Assembly (NCBI GenBank): GCA_963771705.1
Contig: CAVYUP010000002.1
Location: 330,435 to 394,434, forward strand
DNA: 64,000 bases
Origin: DATFVA01 sp963771705
GTDB lineage: Bacteria > Bacteroidota > Ignavibacteria > Ignavibacteriales > Ignavibacteriaceae
Direction: 5' to 3'
The position numbers and the translations under genes were made by a program. Shown one piece after another: positions 1 through 8,460 of the stretch. Below the pieces are notes generated by a model, which searched no databases, was not told the origin of the DNA, and was given only the letters and a program-made list of their open reading frames with translations. The first letter of the stretch is position 1, and every line of letters starts with the position of its first letter.

Positions 1-219
1 CAGTTTATAAAAACAAACCTTAGTACAAAACCCGGGATAAATGACATTATCGTGATATCCGATTCCTACCATTTACCCAGGGTTAAAGAGATTGCAAAAT
101 TCTACCTTCTTGATATAGAAGTCGCCCCTTCAGATCTTGACCTGAGATTTGAGAATAAATTGTACAATAAATTAAGGGAAAGTGCTGCAATTTTGATATT
201 TTGGTTCTTTGCAATTTAA
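1..219 (+). CDS. C-terminal part of a YdcF/SanA-like (DUF218) protein, cut by the window edge
   Basis: Frame 1 is open from the first base to a TAA at 217-219 and gives 72 residues. The stretch 'IIVISDSYHLPRVKEIAKFY' resembles the late part of DUF218 (YdcF/ElyC/SanA) proteins, where a Ser-Asp/Asn-x-x-His-xx-Arg segment follows the central beta strand. The last residues are hydrophobic and aromatic, as in the final helix of that family. These proteins are usually membrane-anchored and linked to envelope integrity, but their reaction is not established. The N-terminus and any membrane anchor lie outside the window. The family call rests on one motif; the open frame is clear. Confidence 0.55.
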   Translation, partial: QFIKTNLSTKPGINDIIVISDSYHLPRVKEIAKFYLLDIEVAPSDLDLRFENKLYNKLRESAAILIFWFFAI

Positions 220-245
220 CTTTTTTCAAATAATGGAGAGTGAAT

Positions 246-1358
246 ATGGTTAATTTCGAAATAATTGAAGAATATGATCATGAACAGGTTGTTTTCTGTT
301 CTAATAAAGAAGCAGGATTGAGAGCAATTATTGCAATTCATAATACTACTCTGGGTCCCGCTCTCGGTGGAACCCGTATGTGGAATTATAAAAGTCATGA
401 TGATGCTCTGAAAGATGTACTCAGACTGTCACGGGGTATGACTTACAAAGCGGCTGTTTCCGGTTTAAATCTTGGCGGAGGTAAAGCAGTTATTATTGGT
501 GACTCAGCTACTCAGAAAAATGAGCTGCTTTTCAGAACTTTCGGAAAATTTATCGAAGGGCTGGCTGGAAGGTATATCACTGCTGAAGATGTGGGCACTT
601 CTGTAACAGACATGGAATATGTTAGGATGGAAACAAAATATGTTACGGGAGTTTCAAAAGCTCTTGGAGGCTCCGGTGATCCCTCTCCGGTAACAGGATA
701 CGGAGTCTTTGTTGGTATGAAAGCCTGTGCGAAATATAAGTGGGGAAGTGATTCACTCGCCGGAAAAAAGATAGCTGTGCAGGGGGCAGGACAGGTGGCC
801 AGATATTTGTGTGAACACCTTTATAACGAAGGCGCGGAAATATTTATTACTGATATAAATGAAAGCAAGGTAAACCGGGTTCTGGAGACTGTAAAAGCAC
901 AGGTTGTTAAGCCTGAAGAAATTTATGGTCTCGATGTTGATATTTTTTCTCCAAATGCACTTGGGGCTATTATAAATAATGATACAATAGGAAAGCTCAA
1001 AGCAGAAATAGTGGCTGGTGGCGCGAATAATCAGCTTGAGAAAGAGGATATTCATGGACCTCTCCTTATGGAAAAGGGTATACTGTATGCTCCTGATTAT
1101 GTAATTAATGCCGGAGGTTTGATAAATGTAGCAAATGAACTGGAAGGCTACAGACAGGACCGTGCACTAAAACAGGCAGAAAAAATTTATGATGTAATAG
1201 GAAGAATACTTGAAATTTCTGCCAGAGAAAATATCCCTACGTATGAAGCTTCCAATAAAATGGCGGAAGAGAGACTCGGGAGTGTTGGACGTATTAGTAA
1301 TATATACACCGGTCAGTCGGCTTTTTCCGGTAGACTTGGTGAGTTATTTCATAAATAG
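246..1358 (+). CDS. Leucine (branched-chain amino acid) dehydrogenase
   Basis: NAD-dependent oxidative deamination of branched-chain amino acids in the cytoplasm, Glu/Leu/Phe/Val dehydrogenase family. The glycine-rich 'HNTTLGPALGGTRMW' segment is at about residues 32-46, a lysine is at 68, and the catalytic lysine in 'GGGKAV' falls at residue 80, the same position as Lys80 of characterised leucine dehydrogenases. A Rossmann 'GAGQVA' is near residue 180. The 370-residue length is normal. The ATG at 246 is preferred because GGAG at 235-238 is seven bases upstream; an in-frame GTG at 240 would sit on the ribosome site. It could also act on valine or phenylalanine; leucine/valine is the best fit. 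Confidence 0.9.
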   Translation: MVNFEIIEEYDHEQVVFCSNKEAGLRAIIAIHNTTLGPALGGTRMWNYKSHDDALKDVLRLSRGMTYKAAVSGLNLGGGKAVIIGDSATQKNELLFRTFGKFIEGLAGRYITAEDVGTSVTDMEYVRMETKYVTGVSKALGGSGDPSPVTGYGVFVGMKACAKYKWGSDSLAGKKIAVQGAGQVARYLCEHLYNEGAEIFITDINESKVNRVLETVKAQVVKPEEIYGLDVDIFSPNALGAIINNDTIGKLKAEIVAGGANNQLEKEDIHGPLLMEKGILYAPDYVINAGGLINVANELEGYRQDRALKQAEKIYDVIGRILEISARENIPTYEASNKMAEERLGSVGRISNIYTGQSAFSGRLGELFHK

Positions 1359-1360
1359 AA

Positions 1361-1390
1361 TCTCATAAATACATATTTGAGAATATTTTT
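1361..1390 (+). terminator. Weak AT-rich hairpin after leucine dehydrogenase
   Basis: TCTCATAAATA (1361-1371) can pair with TATTTGAGA (1374-1382) with a two-base bulge, and ATATTTTT follows. The stem is AT-rich, so this is only a candidate rho-independent terminator separating the dehydrogenase from nusB. Confidence 0.3.
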
Positions 1391-1430
1391 ATAAATTCAG
1401 TTTGTTCTTTATAAAGTTGGTAGTTAAGTA

Positions 1431-1913
1431 ATGACACAAATGTTTAAAAGAAGAGTTGTGAGAGAGAGGGTGTTGCAGATTCTGTATGCGTTTGAACTGA
1501 ATAGTGAATCTCTGCAATTGTTAACTGAAGGAGTACTGTCAGATCTGGATGACTCTGTCGATAGACAGTTCGCTAATGACCTTGTAAACAGGGTCATTAT
1601 TCATAGGAATGAACTGGATATAAAAATAAAAGAACGGGTCGATAACTGGGAAATGGGAAGGATCGCTTTAATAGATAAGCTTTTGCTTCGTATGGGTATA
1701 TGCGAACTTTACTATTTCCCGGATATTCCTCCCAAAGTTTCTATAAATGAAGCAATCGAAATTGCGAAAATCTATAGCACTGCGGGAAGTGGAAAATTTA
1801 TAAACGGAATTCTTGATGCAATTCTTGGTGAGCTGAAGCATGAAGGAAAATTGAATAAAACGGGGAGGGGATTGGTAGAGGAAACCATTTCAAAACAGCC
1901 TCATAAAAAGTAA
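1431..1913 (+). CDS. nusB: Transcription antitermination factor NusB
   Basis: RNA-binding partner of NusE (S10) in rRNA antitermination. The N-terminus 'RRVVRERVLQILYAFEL' matches the conserved 'R..ar..alqaLY..e' helix, and the C-terminal part has the family pattern 'KVSINEAIEIAKIYST.GSGKFINGILDAI' around residues 103-133. The length of 160 is typical, with a slightly long charged tail. The start could be 1431 or the in-frame ATG at 1440; neither has a strong ribosome-binding site. The next gene starts six bases after the stop, so the two are probably cotranscribed. Confidence 0.93.
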   Translation: MTQMFKRRVVRERVLQILYAFELNSESLQLLTEGVLSDLDDSVDRQFANDLVNRVIIHRNELDIKIKERVDNWEMGRIALIDKLLLRMGICELYYFPDIPPKVSINEAIEIAKIYSTAGSGKFINGILDAILGELKHEGKLNKTGRGLVEETISKQPHKK

Positions 1914-1918
1914 CCTGC

Positions 1919-3175
1919 ATGAAGGAAAGAAGCAGAATTTTTGTCTGGACGTTGTTCGATTTTGCGAACACTGCTTTTTCCGTAATTATAGTTACAGTAA
2001 TTTATTCCAAGTATTTTTCTAATTACGTTACAGGGGGACAGAGATGGTTGTGGGGACTCGCGGTCAGTCTTTCAATGGTCATTGCTGCTCTTCTAAGTCC
2101 TCCTCTTGGAGCTATAGCAGATGTTTCAAGAAACAGGAAACGGTTCCTTCTGATTTTCACATTGCTCTCCGTGACCTGTACTTCACTGATGTTTTTTGTG
2201 GATAAAGGGGATGTTTTTTCGGGTTTTATTCTTTTTGTGCTCGCTAATATAGGGTTTGAAGCAGGATTGGTGTTTTACGATGCATTCCTTCCAAATCTTA
2301 CCGAAAAGAAAAATTTCGGCAGGGTTTCAGGGTATGGTTTCGCTATGGGTTATGTCGGCGCTCTTGCTGTACTCCTCATCGTAATGGTAATGCTTCCCGC
2401 CGCTGATTCACCTGATTACTATTTTTATATACGACTTACTTTTGTTGTGGCTGCGGCGTTCTTCCTTTTCTTCTCTGCTCCTTTATTCCTTTTTGTGAGT
2501 GAACCCCGCGTAACTGAACCAATAAAAAAGGATCTGCTTAAAAATGGCATAAACAAAAGTTTTAGTACATTCAAAGCTATTTTTTTTCAGAAGAAATATC
2601 CTGCGGTATCACGATTCCTTTTTGCTTTCTTTCTGTATAATGATGCTATCATAACAATAATTGCGTTTGCCTCAATTTTTGCTGCGAATATCCTGAAGAT
2701 GAATGATGAAGAGATCATCCTCTTCTTTGTAATAGTTCAAAGTACGGCAGTAGCGGGTTCTTTTATATTTGGTATTATTTCCGATCATATAGGACCAAAG
2801 AAGACGATCAGCATTACTCTCGGTGTATGGATCCTTGTGATAATCGGAGCATTTTTTGTACAGACTATCATTGAATTTTATATCGTAGGACTGCTTGCTG
2901 GTCTGTCTATCGGCAGTTCACAATCCTGCAGCAGAAGCCTGATGGCTCTCCTGACGCCCCACGAACGTGAAGCTGAATTTTTCGGTTTCTACGATGGGTT
3001 GTTCGGTAAATCATCAGCCGTGGTTGGTCCTTTTGTCTACGGTGTAATATCTGACTTTTCCAATGAGAGGTTCGCGGCCCTGGCTATAGGATTGTTTTTT
3101 GTTGCGGGACTAATAATACTTCAAAAGGTCCAGGTACCCTTTTTCAGGAAAACACCCGCTGAAGATACAGCCTGA
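1919..3175 (+). CDS. MFS permease of the UMF1/Atg22-like family
   Basis: Integral membrane transporter of 418 residues with about 12 predicted hydrophobic segments. The opening 'FVWTLFDFANTAFSVII' is the signature start of the UMF1 (vacuole effluxer Atg22-like) branch of the major facilitator superfamily. An 'ADVSRNRKR' loop after the second membrane pair (around residue 63-71) corresponds to the MFS A-motif region. The substrate is unknown; yeast Atg22 exports amino acids from the vacuole, but bacterial members are largely uncharacterised. It starts six bases after nusB and ends two bases before a convergent CDF transporter gene. Confidence 0.82.
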   Translation: MKERSRIFVWTLFDFANTAFSVIIVTVIYSKYFSNYVTGGQRWLWGLAVSLSMVIAALLSPPLGAIADVSRNRKRFLLIFTLLSVTCTSLMFFVDKGDVFSGFILFVLANIGFEAGLVFYDAFLPNLTEKKNFGRVSGYGFAMGYVGALAVLLIVMVMLPAADSPDYYFYIRLTFVVAAAFFLFFSAPLFLFVSEPRVTEPIKKDLLKNGINKSFSTFKAIFFQKKYPAVSRFLFAFFLYNDAIITIIAFASIFAANILKMNDEEIILFFVIVQSTAVAGSFIFGIISDHIGPKKTISITLGVWILVIIGAFFVQTIIEFYIVGLLAGLSIGSSQSCSRSLMALLTPHEREAEFFGFYDGLFGKSSAVVGPFVYGVISDFSNERFAALAIGLFFVAGLIILQKVQVPFFRKTPAEDTA

Positions 3176-3176
3176 T

Positions 3177-4163
3177 TTATCTGACCATATAAATTGGCTT
3201 TCCTGTCATTTTGTCTACGTCCAGTTCGAAACTGATTTTCCTGACTTCCTGTCTCACATTGCATTCGGCATATCCGCAGTACTTGCATAGTTCAGGAATG
3301 CAGTAATCAAAATGAATTTTAATCTGCATGTTTGTAAATACTTTCATCAGTTTCTCTGCTATTTCTTTTTCCACGGAATGAGATTTTTGAATCGTAAAAT
3401 AATATGGAAGAATTAGGTGAAAGTCGAGATATATTGTATCTCCGGATCTCCAGAATCTTAATTCGTGAAGATCTATCCAGTAAGGCCGCTTCAGCTTTCT
3501 GATTTCGGAAACAATTTTTTCAAGAAGATCAGGATCTGTTTCATTCATTAACCCGCCAATCGATTCTCTTAAAAGCTTGAAGCCCGTAAACAATATGTTT
3601 ATAGCTACAGCGATTGCGAAGATTGGATCGAAAAGCTGAAACCCTGTGAATAGCACCAGTAAGATACCCACGATAACACCGATGCTTGTATAGGAATCAG
3701 TCAATACATGTTTACCATCGGCTACAAGAGTAAGAGAATTCGTTTTCTTCCCCATCCTTACAAGATAAGAACCGAGTAATAAGTTGATTCCTCCTGCCGC
3801 GGATATAACAATTACTCCTATATCAAGCTGCTTGAGATCGGAGCCATTAATAATATCAAGAACAGATGTATAAATAATGAATACAGCGGCTGCCAGAATC
3901 AAAAAGCCCTCAAGTCCTGCAGAGAAAAATTCTATATTTCCATGACCGTACCTGTGGGATTCATCTGGAGGTCTTGAACTAAGAATAATACTGTACAAGG
4001 CCATTGAAGTAGCAAGCACATGCACAACTGATTCAGCAGCGTCGGAAAAGATGGCGGCCGAACCTGTGAGCAAATAGGCGCCCATCTTCGAAACGAACAT
4101 TATTATTCCTACTGAGAGAGATAGTAAGGCTGCTCTTTTTTTGAGTGTTATGTTTTCAGTCAT
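3177..4163 (-). CDS. Cation diffusion facilitator (CDF) family metal transporter
   Basis: Efflux of a divalent metal ion (Zn, Fe, Co or Mn) against protons at the inner membrane. Residues 1-215 carry about six membrane helices with the CDF metal site: an Asp-rich segment 'AIFSDAAESVVH' in helix 2 and 'HVLTDSYTS' in helix 5. A cytoplasmic ferredoxin-like domain follows. Unusually for the family, the tail holds four cysteines at about 288, 293, 296 and 301 ('CIPELCKYCGYAEC'), which could bind metal. The start overlaps the stop of the upstream phosphatase by ATGA (4160-4163), so translation is coupled. The metal is not predictable from sequence. Confidence 0.85.
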   Translation of the reverse strand: MTENITLKKRAALLSLSVGIIMFVSKMGAYLLTGSAAIFSDAAESVVHVLATSMALYSIILSSRPPDESHRYGHGNIEFFSAGLEGFLILAAAVFIIYTSVLDIINGSDLKQLDIGVIVISAAGGINLLLGSYLVRMGKKTNSLTLVADGKHVLTDSYTSIGVIVGILLVLFTGFQLFDPIFAIAVAINILFTGFKLLRESIGGLMNETDPDLLEKIVSEIRKLKRPYWIDLHELRFWRSGDTIYLDFHLILPYYFTIQKSHSVEKEIAEKLMKVFTNMQIKIHFDYCIPELCKYCGYAECNVRQEVRKISFELDVDKMTGKPIYMVR

Positions 4164-5272
4164 TTTGATTCCCCGATTAGAACTGCTTTCATTACTATTA
4201 AAGTAAGATCATCCTGCACCTGTGAGGAATAGGTGAAATTCTTTACTGCATTTACTATGATATCCCGGACCTCAACAGCGGATTTCTCCGCATTTTCACA
4301 AACCAGTCTGGTCAGATTTTCCTCACCGAAAGTACGGTAGAAAGTATCCATTGCCTCTACCACACCATCCGTGTAGAAAATAAAAAGATCTCCGTTATCT
4401 GGTTTCAGGGAGATTTGCTCGGTAGAACTGGAGAAGATAAGTTCATTGGCAAGCCCGATTCCAATGCCTCCTGGAACGACCCGCGTACATTTTCCTTCGG
4501 ATTTATTATAATGCAGCAGAGGCATATGTCCTGCGCGGGAAAGAAATATTTCTCCCCCGGAATTTACTTCGGCAATGCTCATAGTCAGAAATGAACCTTT
4601 TGTAAGTACTCTTTTTAAATTATTATTTAAGGCATTCAGTATGTCTTTGGGAGAAGACTCCAGGCAGACAATATTATGGAGAATTGATTGAACCTGCACC
4701 ATAAGCAGAGCTGCTGACATTCCTTTTCCCGAAACATCTCCAATCACTACGAAAGTCTTTTCATTTTCGGGATCAGGTTTGATAAAATCATAGTAGTCGC
4801 CTCCGACTTCCCGGGCTGTCGCCATATAACAGCTTATCTGATAATATTTGTTTTCAGGCGGCACACCGGGCATCATATTCATCTGTATTTCACGGGCAAC
4901 TTCAAGCTCATCCTTTGCGGTAAGTTTATCGGCAAGTTCAAAGGCCACAAGAAGGTTAATTAGAATAAAGCCCCAGACTGCGAATCCCCAATCATTTCCA
5001 AAATATGCTAATATGAATAGAATCAGTCCTAAGGAGTAAATTATCCTTCGTCCCGGGGTTAAAAGATTTAAGAATTCTAAAAAGAGGTTTCGTGTGAATA
5101 AAATTAAATCCAGAACCCTGTTCCTGCTCTTTTCCGGTTTTTTCATTCTCTTTACGTAGAAATCATAAACCTCGGGCACGTCTCTTTTTACGAGTTTATG
5201 AAACTCATTGTAATTGAGTTCACCGGTATAAAAACGGAATAATCTTCTTAACCTTTCAAACAGGTTGTTCAT
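4160..5272 (-). CDS. RsbU/SpoIIE-type PP2C serine phosphatase, membrane-anchored
   Basis: Residues about 70-115 form two membrane helices, followed by a linker 'EVAREIQMNMMPG' and a PP2C-like SpoIIE domain to the end. Metal-binding motifs are visible: 'GGDYYDF', 'GDVSGKGMSAAL', 'YTDGVVEA' and a terminal 'QDDLTLIV'. Enzymes of this class dephosphorylate anti-sigma-factor antagonists (STAS proteins); none is encoded nearby, so the target is unknown. ATG at 5272 is chosen; an in-frame TTG at 5278 adds two residues. The gene lies ten bases after the aminotransferase stop and overlaps the CDF transporter, making a three-gene minus-strand operon. Confidence 0.87.
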   Translation of the reverse strand: MNNLFERLRRLFRFYTGELNYNEFHKLVKRDVPEVYDFYVKRMKKPEKSRNRVLDLILFTRNLFLEFLNLLTPGRRIIYSLGLILFILAYFGNDWGFAVWGFILINLLVAFELADKLTAKDELEVAREIQMNMMPGVPPENKYYQISCYMATAREVGGDYYDFIKPDPENEKTFVVIGDVSGKGMSAALLMVQVQSILHNIVCLESSPKDILNALNNNLKRVLTKGSFLTMSIAEVNSGGEIFLSRAGHMPLLHYNKSEGKCTRVVPGGIGIGLANELIFSSSTEQISLKPDNGDLFIFYTDGVVEAMDTFYRTFGEENLTRLVCENAEKSAVEVRDIIVNAVKNFTYSSQVQDDLTLIVMKAVLIGESK

Positions 5273-5281
5273 ATTCAAATA

Positions 5282-6439
5282 TTAGATTTTACTTAAAATG
5301 TCAGCAGCCTCTGTAAGGACATCATCCTTCTTGGCAAAACAGACTCTCAGCTTTTTTGCGTTTCGTTTATCATGATAAAACGGAGAGAGGGGAATGGTAG
5401 CTATTCCGGCTTCCTTCGTAAGTTTTTCCGCAAATTCCATATCATTCATTTCTGTAATCCCTGAATAATCAAGAAGCTGAAAATATGTGCCTGAAGCCGG
5501 GGTAAACTTCCAGCGCGAATTATATAGGGCTTTAATAAACAAATCCCTCTTCTTTTCATAAAAGTTGTTCAGTTTCCTGTAATGACTTTCATTATCCATG
5601 TATTCGGCATAAGCATATTGAATAGGTGTATTCACTGCGAACACAATAAATTGATGTACTTTTCTGAATTCTTTCATCATTCTATCCGGGGCTGCGCAGT
5701 ATCCCATCTTCCATCCTGTAGTATGATAACTTTTCCCGAAAGAAGAAATCACAAAAGATTTATTTACTAATTCACGGGACCCTGCAGCTGATACATGCTT
5801 TTTTTCATCAAACACGATATGTTCGTAAACTTCATCACTGAGTATAAAAATATCCTTATTCCTGGTGATATCTTCCAGGTTTGTTATATCCGTCTCATTT
5901 ATTACACTGCCGGTCGGATTATGGGGTGAATTGAGGAATATCATCTTTGTTTTGGACGTGACAGCTTTCGAGGCTTTTTCCCAGTCTATTGAGAAGTCAC
6001 TTTCTCTTAGCGGCACGTAAACAGGGATACCTCCGTTTATTTTAACTGCAGGAGCATAAGAGTCATACGCAGGTTCAAAAAGGATGACTTCATCTCCCGG
6101 ATTTATAACTGCAGTTGCTGCAGTATAAATTGCCTGAGTAGCACCGGCTGTTATATTAATTTCATTCTCGGGATCATATTTATGACCATAAAGCTTCTGA
6201 ATTTTTTCGGAGATTTTGTACCTGAGTATAGGAATTCCGGCCATAGGAGCATATTGGTTGAAACCTTTTCTGAGATAATATTCAACAAGGTCAATTAGTT
6301 CTTCATTACAGTTGAAATCGGGAAATCCCTGACTGAGATTTATCGCATTATTTTCAGCCGCCATGCGCGACATTATAGTGAATATCGTCGTTCCTGTATC
6401 AGGAAGTTTTGAATTCAGCATCTCATTGTGGGCATTCAT
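5282..6439 (-). CDS. PLP-dependent class I/II aminotransferase, YbdL/methionine-aminotransferase-like
   Basis: Cytoplasmic fold-type I aminotransferase of 385 residues. Motifs in order are 'INLSQGFPDF' near residue 35, 'GATQAIYTA' (cofactor phosphate cup), 'NSPHNPTGSV', 'SDEVYEHIVFD', and the Schiff-base lysine in 'SSFGKSYHTTGWKMGY'. The combination 'SQGFPDF' plus 'EVYEHIVFD' is characteristic of the YbdL/kynurenine aminotransferase branch that transaminates methionine and aromatic or glutamine substrates. First gene of the minus-strand operon with the phosphatase and CDF transporter; no obvious functional link to them. Confidence 0.86.
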   Translation of the reverse strand: MNAHNEMLNSKLPDTGTTIFTIMSRMAAENNAINLSQGFPDFNCNEELIDLVEYYLRKGFNQYAPMAGIPILRYKISEKIQKLYGHKYDPENEINITAGATQAIYTAATAVINPGDEVILFEPAYDSYAPAVKINGGIPVYVPLRESDFSIDWEKASKAVTSKTKMIFLNSPHNPTGSVINETDITNLEDITRNKDIFILSDEVYEHIVFDEKKHVSAAGSRELVNKSFVISSFGKSYHTTGWKMGYCAAPDRMMKEFRKVHQFIVFAVNTPIQYAYAEYMDNESHYRKLNNFYEKKRDLFIKALYNSRWKFTPASGTYFQLLDYSGITEMNDMEFAEKLTKEAGIATIPLSPFYHDKRNAKKLRVCFAKKDDVLTEAADILSKI

Positions 6440-6524
6440 AGCGGAACTTCTTTAATATTTTGATTGGTGTAAAATAAGTAAAATATACTATTCACCGAAG
6501 TTCAGTAATGAGATATTAGAGGAC

Positions 6525-8087
6525 TCAATTAACGTCAAATTCAGTGCCGGAGGGGCGTTTAGAGTCGTATAGTGCTTTTAACCGGTTATACGCAAACCGG
6601 CTGCCGCGCTGTGCTGAGTCCCTGTAATAGGTCACTGCCTTAGCAATATCTTTTGCTGTCCCTATCCCGTTTTCATAGGCATAACCAACTGCTGATTGTG
6701 CAAGAACTGATCCTTTAATTGAAGCAGAAATAAGCTTTTCAACCCTTTCACTGTAATTTGATGCAGGGAGTTGATCAAGAATAATAGCCGCGTTCATCCT
6801 TACCTCCGCATCTTTTGAGCCCAGCTTTTCAGCCTGCTGCCAGATTGAAAAAGCTTTAGTCGGGTCAGGCTTTTGGATTCCCGAATAATAAAAAAGACCG
6901 TACTCAACAAGAGAAGGTGTGTAGTTCTGTTTTGCCGATCTTTCAAGAAGGTTAACTGCATCCGATAACACTATCTGGTGGTCCAGACCAAGTATTTCTA
7001 ATCCGTACCAGTCAAACATAGCTGTCGGATTTCCCGCATCACTTTCTTTTTTTATTAAAGGAAAAAATATTCCCTCTTTCTCCATGGTGTAGAGTAGAAT
7101 GGATGCGGTGGGACTATCGAATCTTGCCGCTCTGATGTAATACTCTATTGCTGATAGCAGATTTTTTTTATAATAAATACCCTTCTCATACAACCTGCCG
7201 AGGAATACCAGGGCTTCGGGACTTCCATAATCAGCCGCTTCGTTTATAAGAGGAATAAACCTGGAAATGCTGACAAAGTTCGTATCTTTTATACTGTTTT
7301 CAATCGAATCTGTTAGTTCGGTGAAGCCGGAATGACTCAGATCCTCAAGCAGTTTCTTGTTGGTTACAACTGGAATCGAATCCAGGATGTCTTCAAAGTC
7401 TATATAAACAAGTCCAAGAGAAGATTTAATGGGCGAATTATATTCAGATGCTGTAGATGTATCCTGCTGACTGAGATTTGCTTTGGTAGTGTCTATTTTA
7501 GAATCAGGAACTTTGTTCTTTATTTCCTGCAGGGTTTCGACCGCATTTTTGCTCCCTTTTTGTGCGGCCCTATCTATCCAGAAATATGCTTTTCCCCAGT
7601 TTCTTTTGACGATAAGGTTGTCTGTATAAAGGAGTCCCAGTGCATACTGAGCTTCAGGCATACCCTCATCCGCAGCTTCTTTGAAAAAATTAAATGCCTC
7701 AAAAGGATTCCATGCAGTACCCCAGCCGTTTATTAGAAGAATTGCATAATTATATTTTGCTGCTGTAACCCCATGATCAGCAGCTTTTTTAATCCATTGG
7801 GCCGCTTTGGCAGTGTCAGCTTCTACGCCTTCCCCGAGCAGGTATCTTATTCCCAGTTCGTGTTGAGCCAGGGGGTCACCTGAATTCGCTTCTTTAATTA
7901 AATTAAACTGCTGCCAGATGCGGTATGATAGATCCGGTTGATAGAAAAGGTTCGGCCTTGTTTGCGGCTTATTGTTCTTGAAGGCGAAACTCTTTGTAGA
8001 GTCTTGTCCAAAGGCGTTGATTGCTGTAAGTAAACAGAAAATAATTAATAGGGAATTTCTCAAATTTGCTTCAATACCTGGTTTCAA
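6525..8087 (-). CDS. Secreted Sel1-like repeat (TPR-type) protein
   Basis: A hydrophobic signal segment ends in 'LLTAINAFGQ', followed by two blocks of Sel1 repeats. Examples are 'AQHELGIRYLLGEGVEAD' near residue 74 and the last repeat 'AQSAVGYAYENGIGTAKD' near residue 472. Sel1 repeats are protein-protein scaffolds; exported examples often act in envelope regulation, but no partner is indicated here. The ATG at 8087 gives eight extra residues before the signal peptide; an in-frame TTG at 8063 would give a more canonical signal peptide, so the start is uncertain. It lies downstream of the barrel protein and the 115-residue unknown, on the same strand. Confidence 0.8.
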   Translation of the reverse strand: MKPGIEANLRNSLLIIFCLLTAINAFGQDSTKSFAFKNNKPQTRPNLFYQPDLSYRIWQQFNLIKEANSGDPLAQHELGIRYLLGEGVEADTAKAAQWIKKAADHGVTAAKYNYAILLINGWGTAWNPFEAFNFFKEAADEGMPEAQYALGLLYTDNLIVKRNWGKAYFWIDRAAQKGSKNAVETLQEIKNKVPDSKIDTTKANLSQQDTSTASEYNSPIKSSLGLVYIDFEDILDSIPVVTNKKLLEDLSHSGFTELTDSIENSIKDTNFVSISRFIPLINEAADYGSPEALVFLGRLYEKGIYYKKNLLSAIEYYIRAARFDSPTASILLYTMEKEGIFFPLIKKESDAGNPTAMFDWYGLEILGLDHQIVLSDAVNLLERSAKQNYTPSLVEYGLFYYSGIQKPDPTKAFSIWQQAEKLGSKDAEVRMNAAIILDQLPASNYSERVEKLISASIKGSVLAQSAVGYAYENGIGTAKDIAKAVTYYRDSAQRGSRFAYNRLKALYDSKRPSGTEFDVN

Positions 8088-8112
8088 GTTGAATTTATAT
8101 CAAAAACAAATA

Positions 8113-8460
8113 TTATAATAAAAGTTTAATAAAGGGAGTATATTTTTCAGGAAGGGGAAACTTTTTGTTTTCAATAAAATCTTTTGCGGCACGGTTTATC
8201 CATTCACGGTTTGATTCGATCTCTCCGAATTCAATCATCACCGGGTTTTCGCCTGTCAGTAAATACTTCTTAATTTTTAAATCTATTGGTTTATCCTCTC
8301 CGGCAAGCATAATAGAAAGATAAATTATTTTTTTACTGCTATTAATATCGAGTTTCTGCAGTTTACCATAATTCTCAATTTTCTTGCTGATCAGCAGTTT
8401 TGCTGAAGTGGTTGTAAAACTGTCCTTTATATTTGAAAATATTCCCATAATACTAGTCAT
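8113..8460 (-). CDS. Unknown 115-residue protein coupled to the BamA-like gene
   Basis: I do not recognise a family. The protein is small, lysine-rich and probably cytoplasmic: an amphipathic start, two predicted beta strands around 'IIYLSIMLAGEDKPIDLKIK' and 'PVMIEFGEIE', then a helix 'REWINRAAKDFIE'. The ATG overlaps the end of the barrel gene by eight bases, which argues that it is translated; an in-frame ATG at 8448 is an alternative start. The layout 'NREWINRAAKDFIENKKFPLP' suggests a compact alpha/beta fold, but no function should be assigned. Confidence 0.65.
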   Translation of the reverse strand: MTSIMGIFSNIKDSFTTTSAKLLISKKIENYGKLQKLDINSSKKIIYLSIMLAGEDKPIDLKIKKYLLTGENPVMIEFGEIESNREWINRAAKDFIENKKFPLPEKYTPFIKLLL

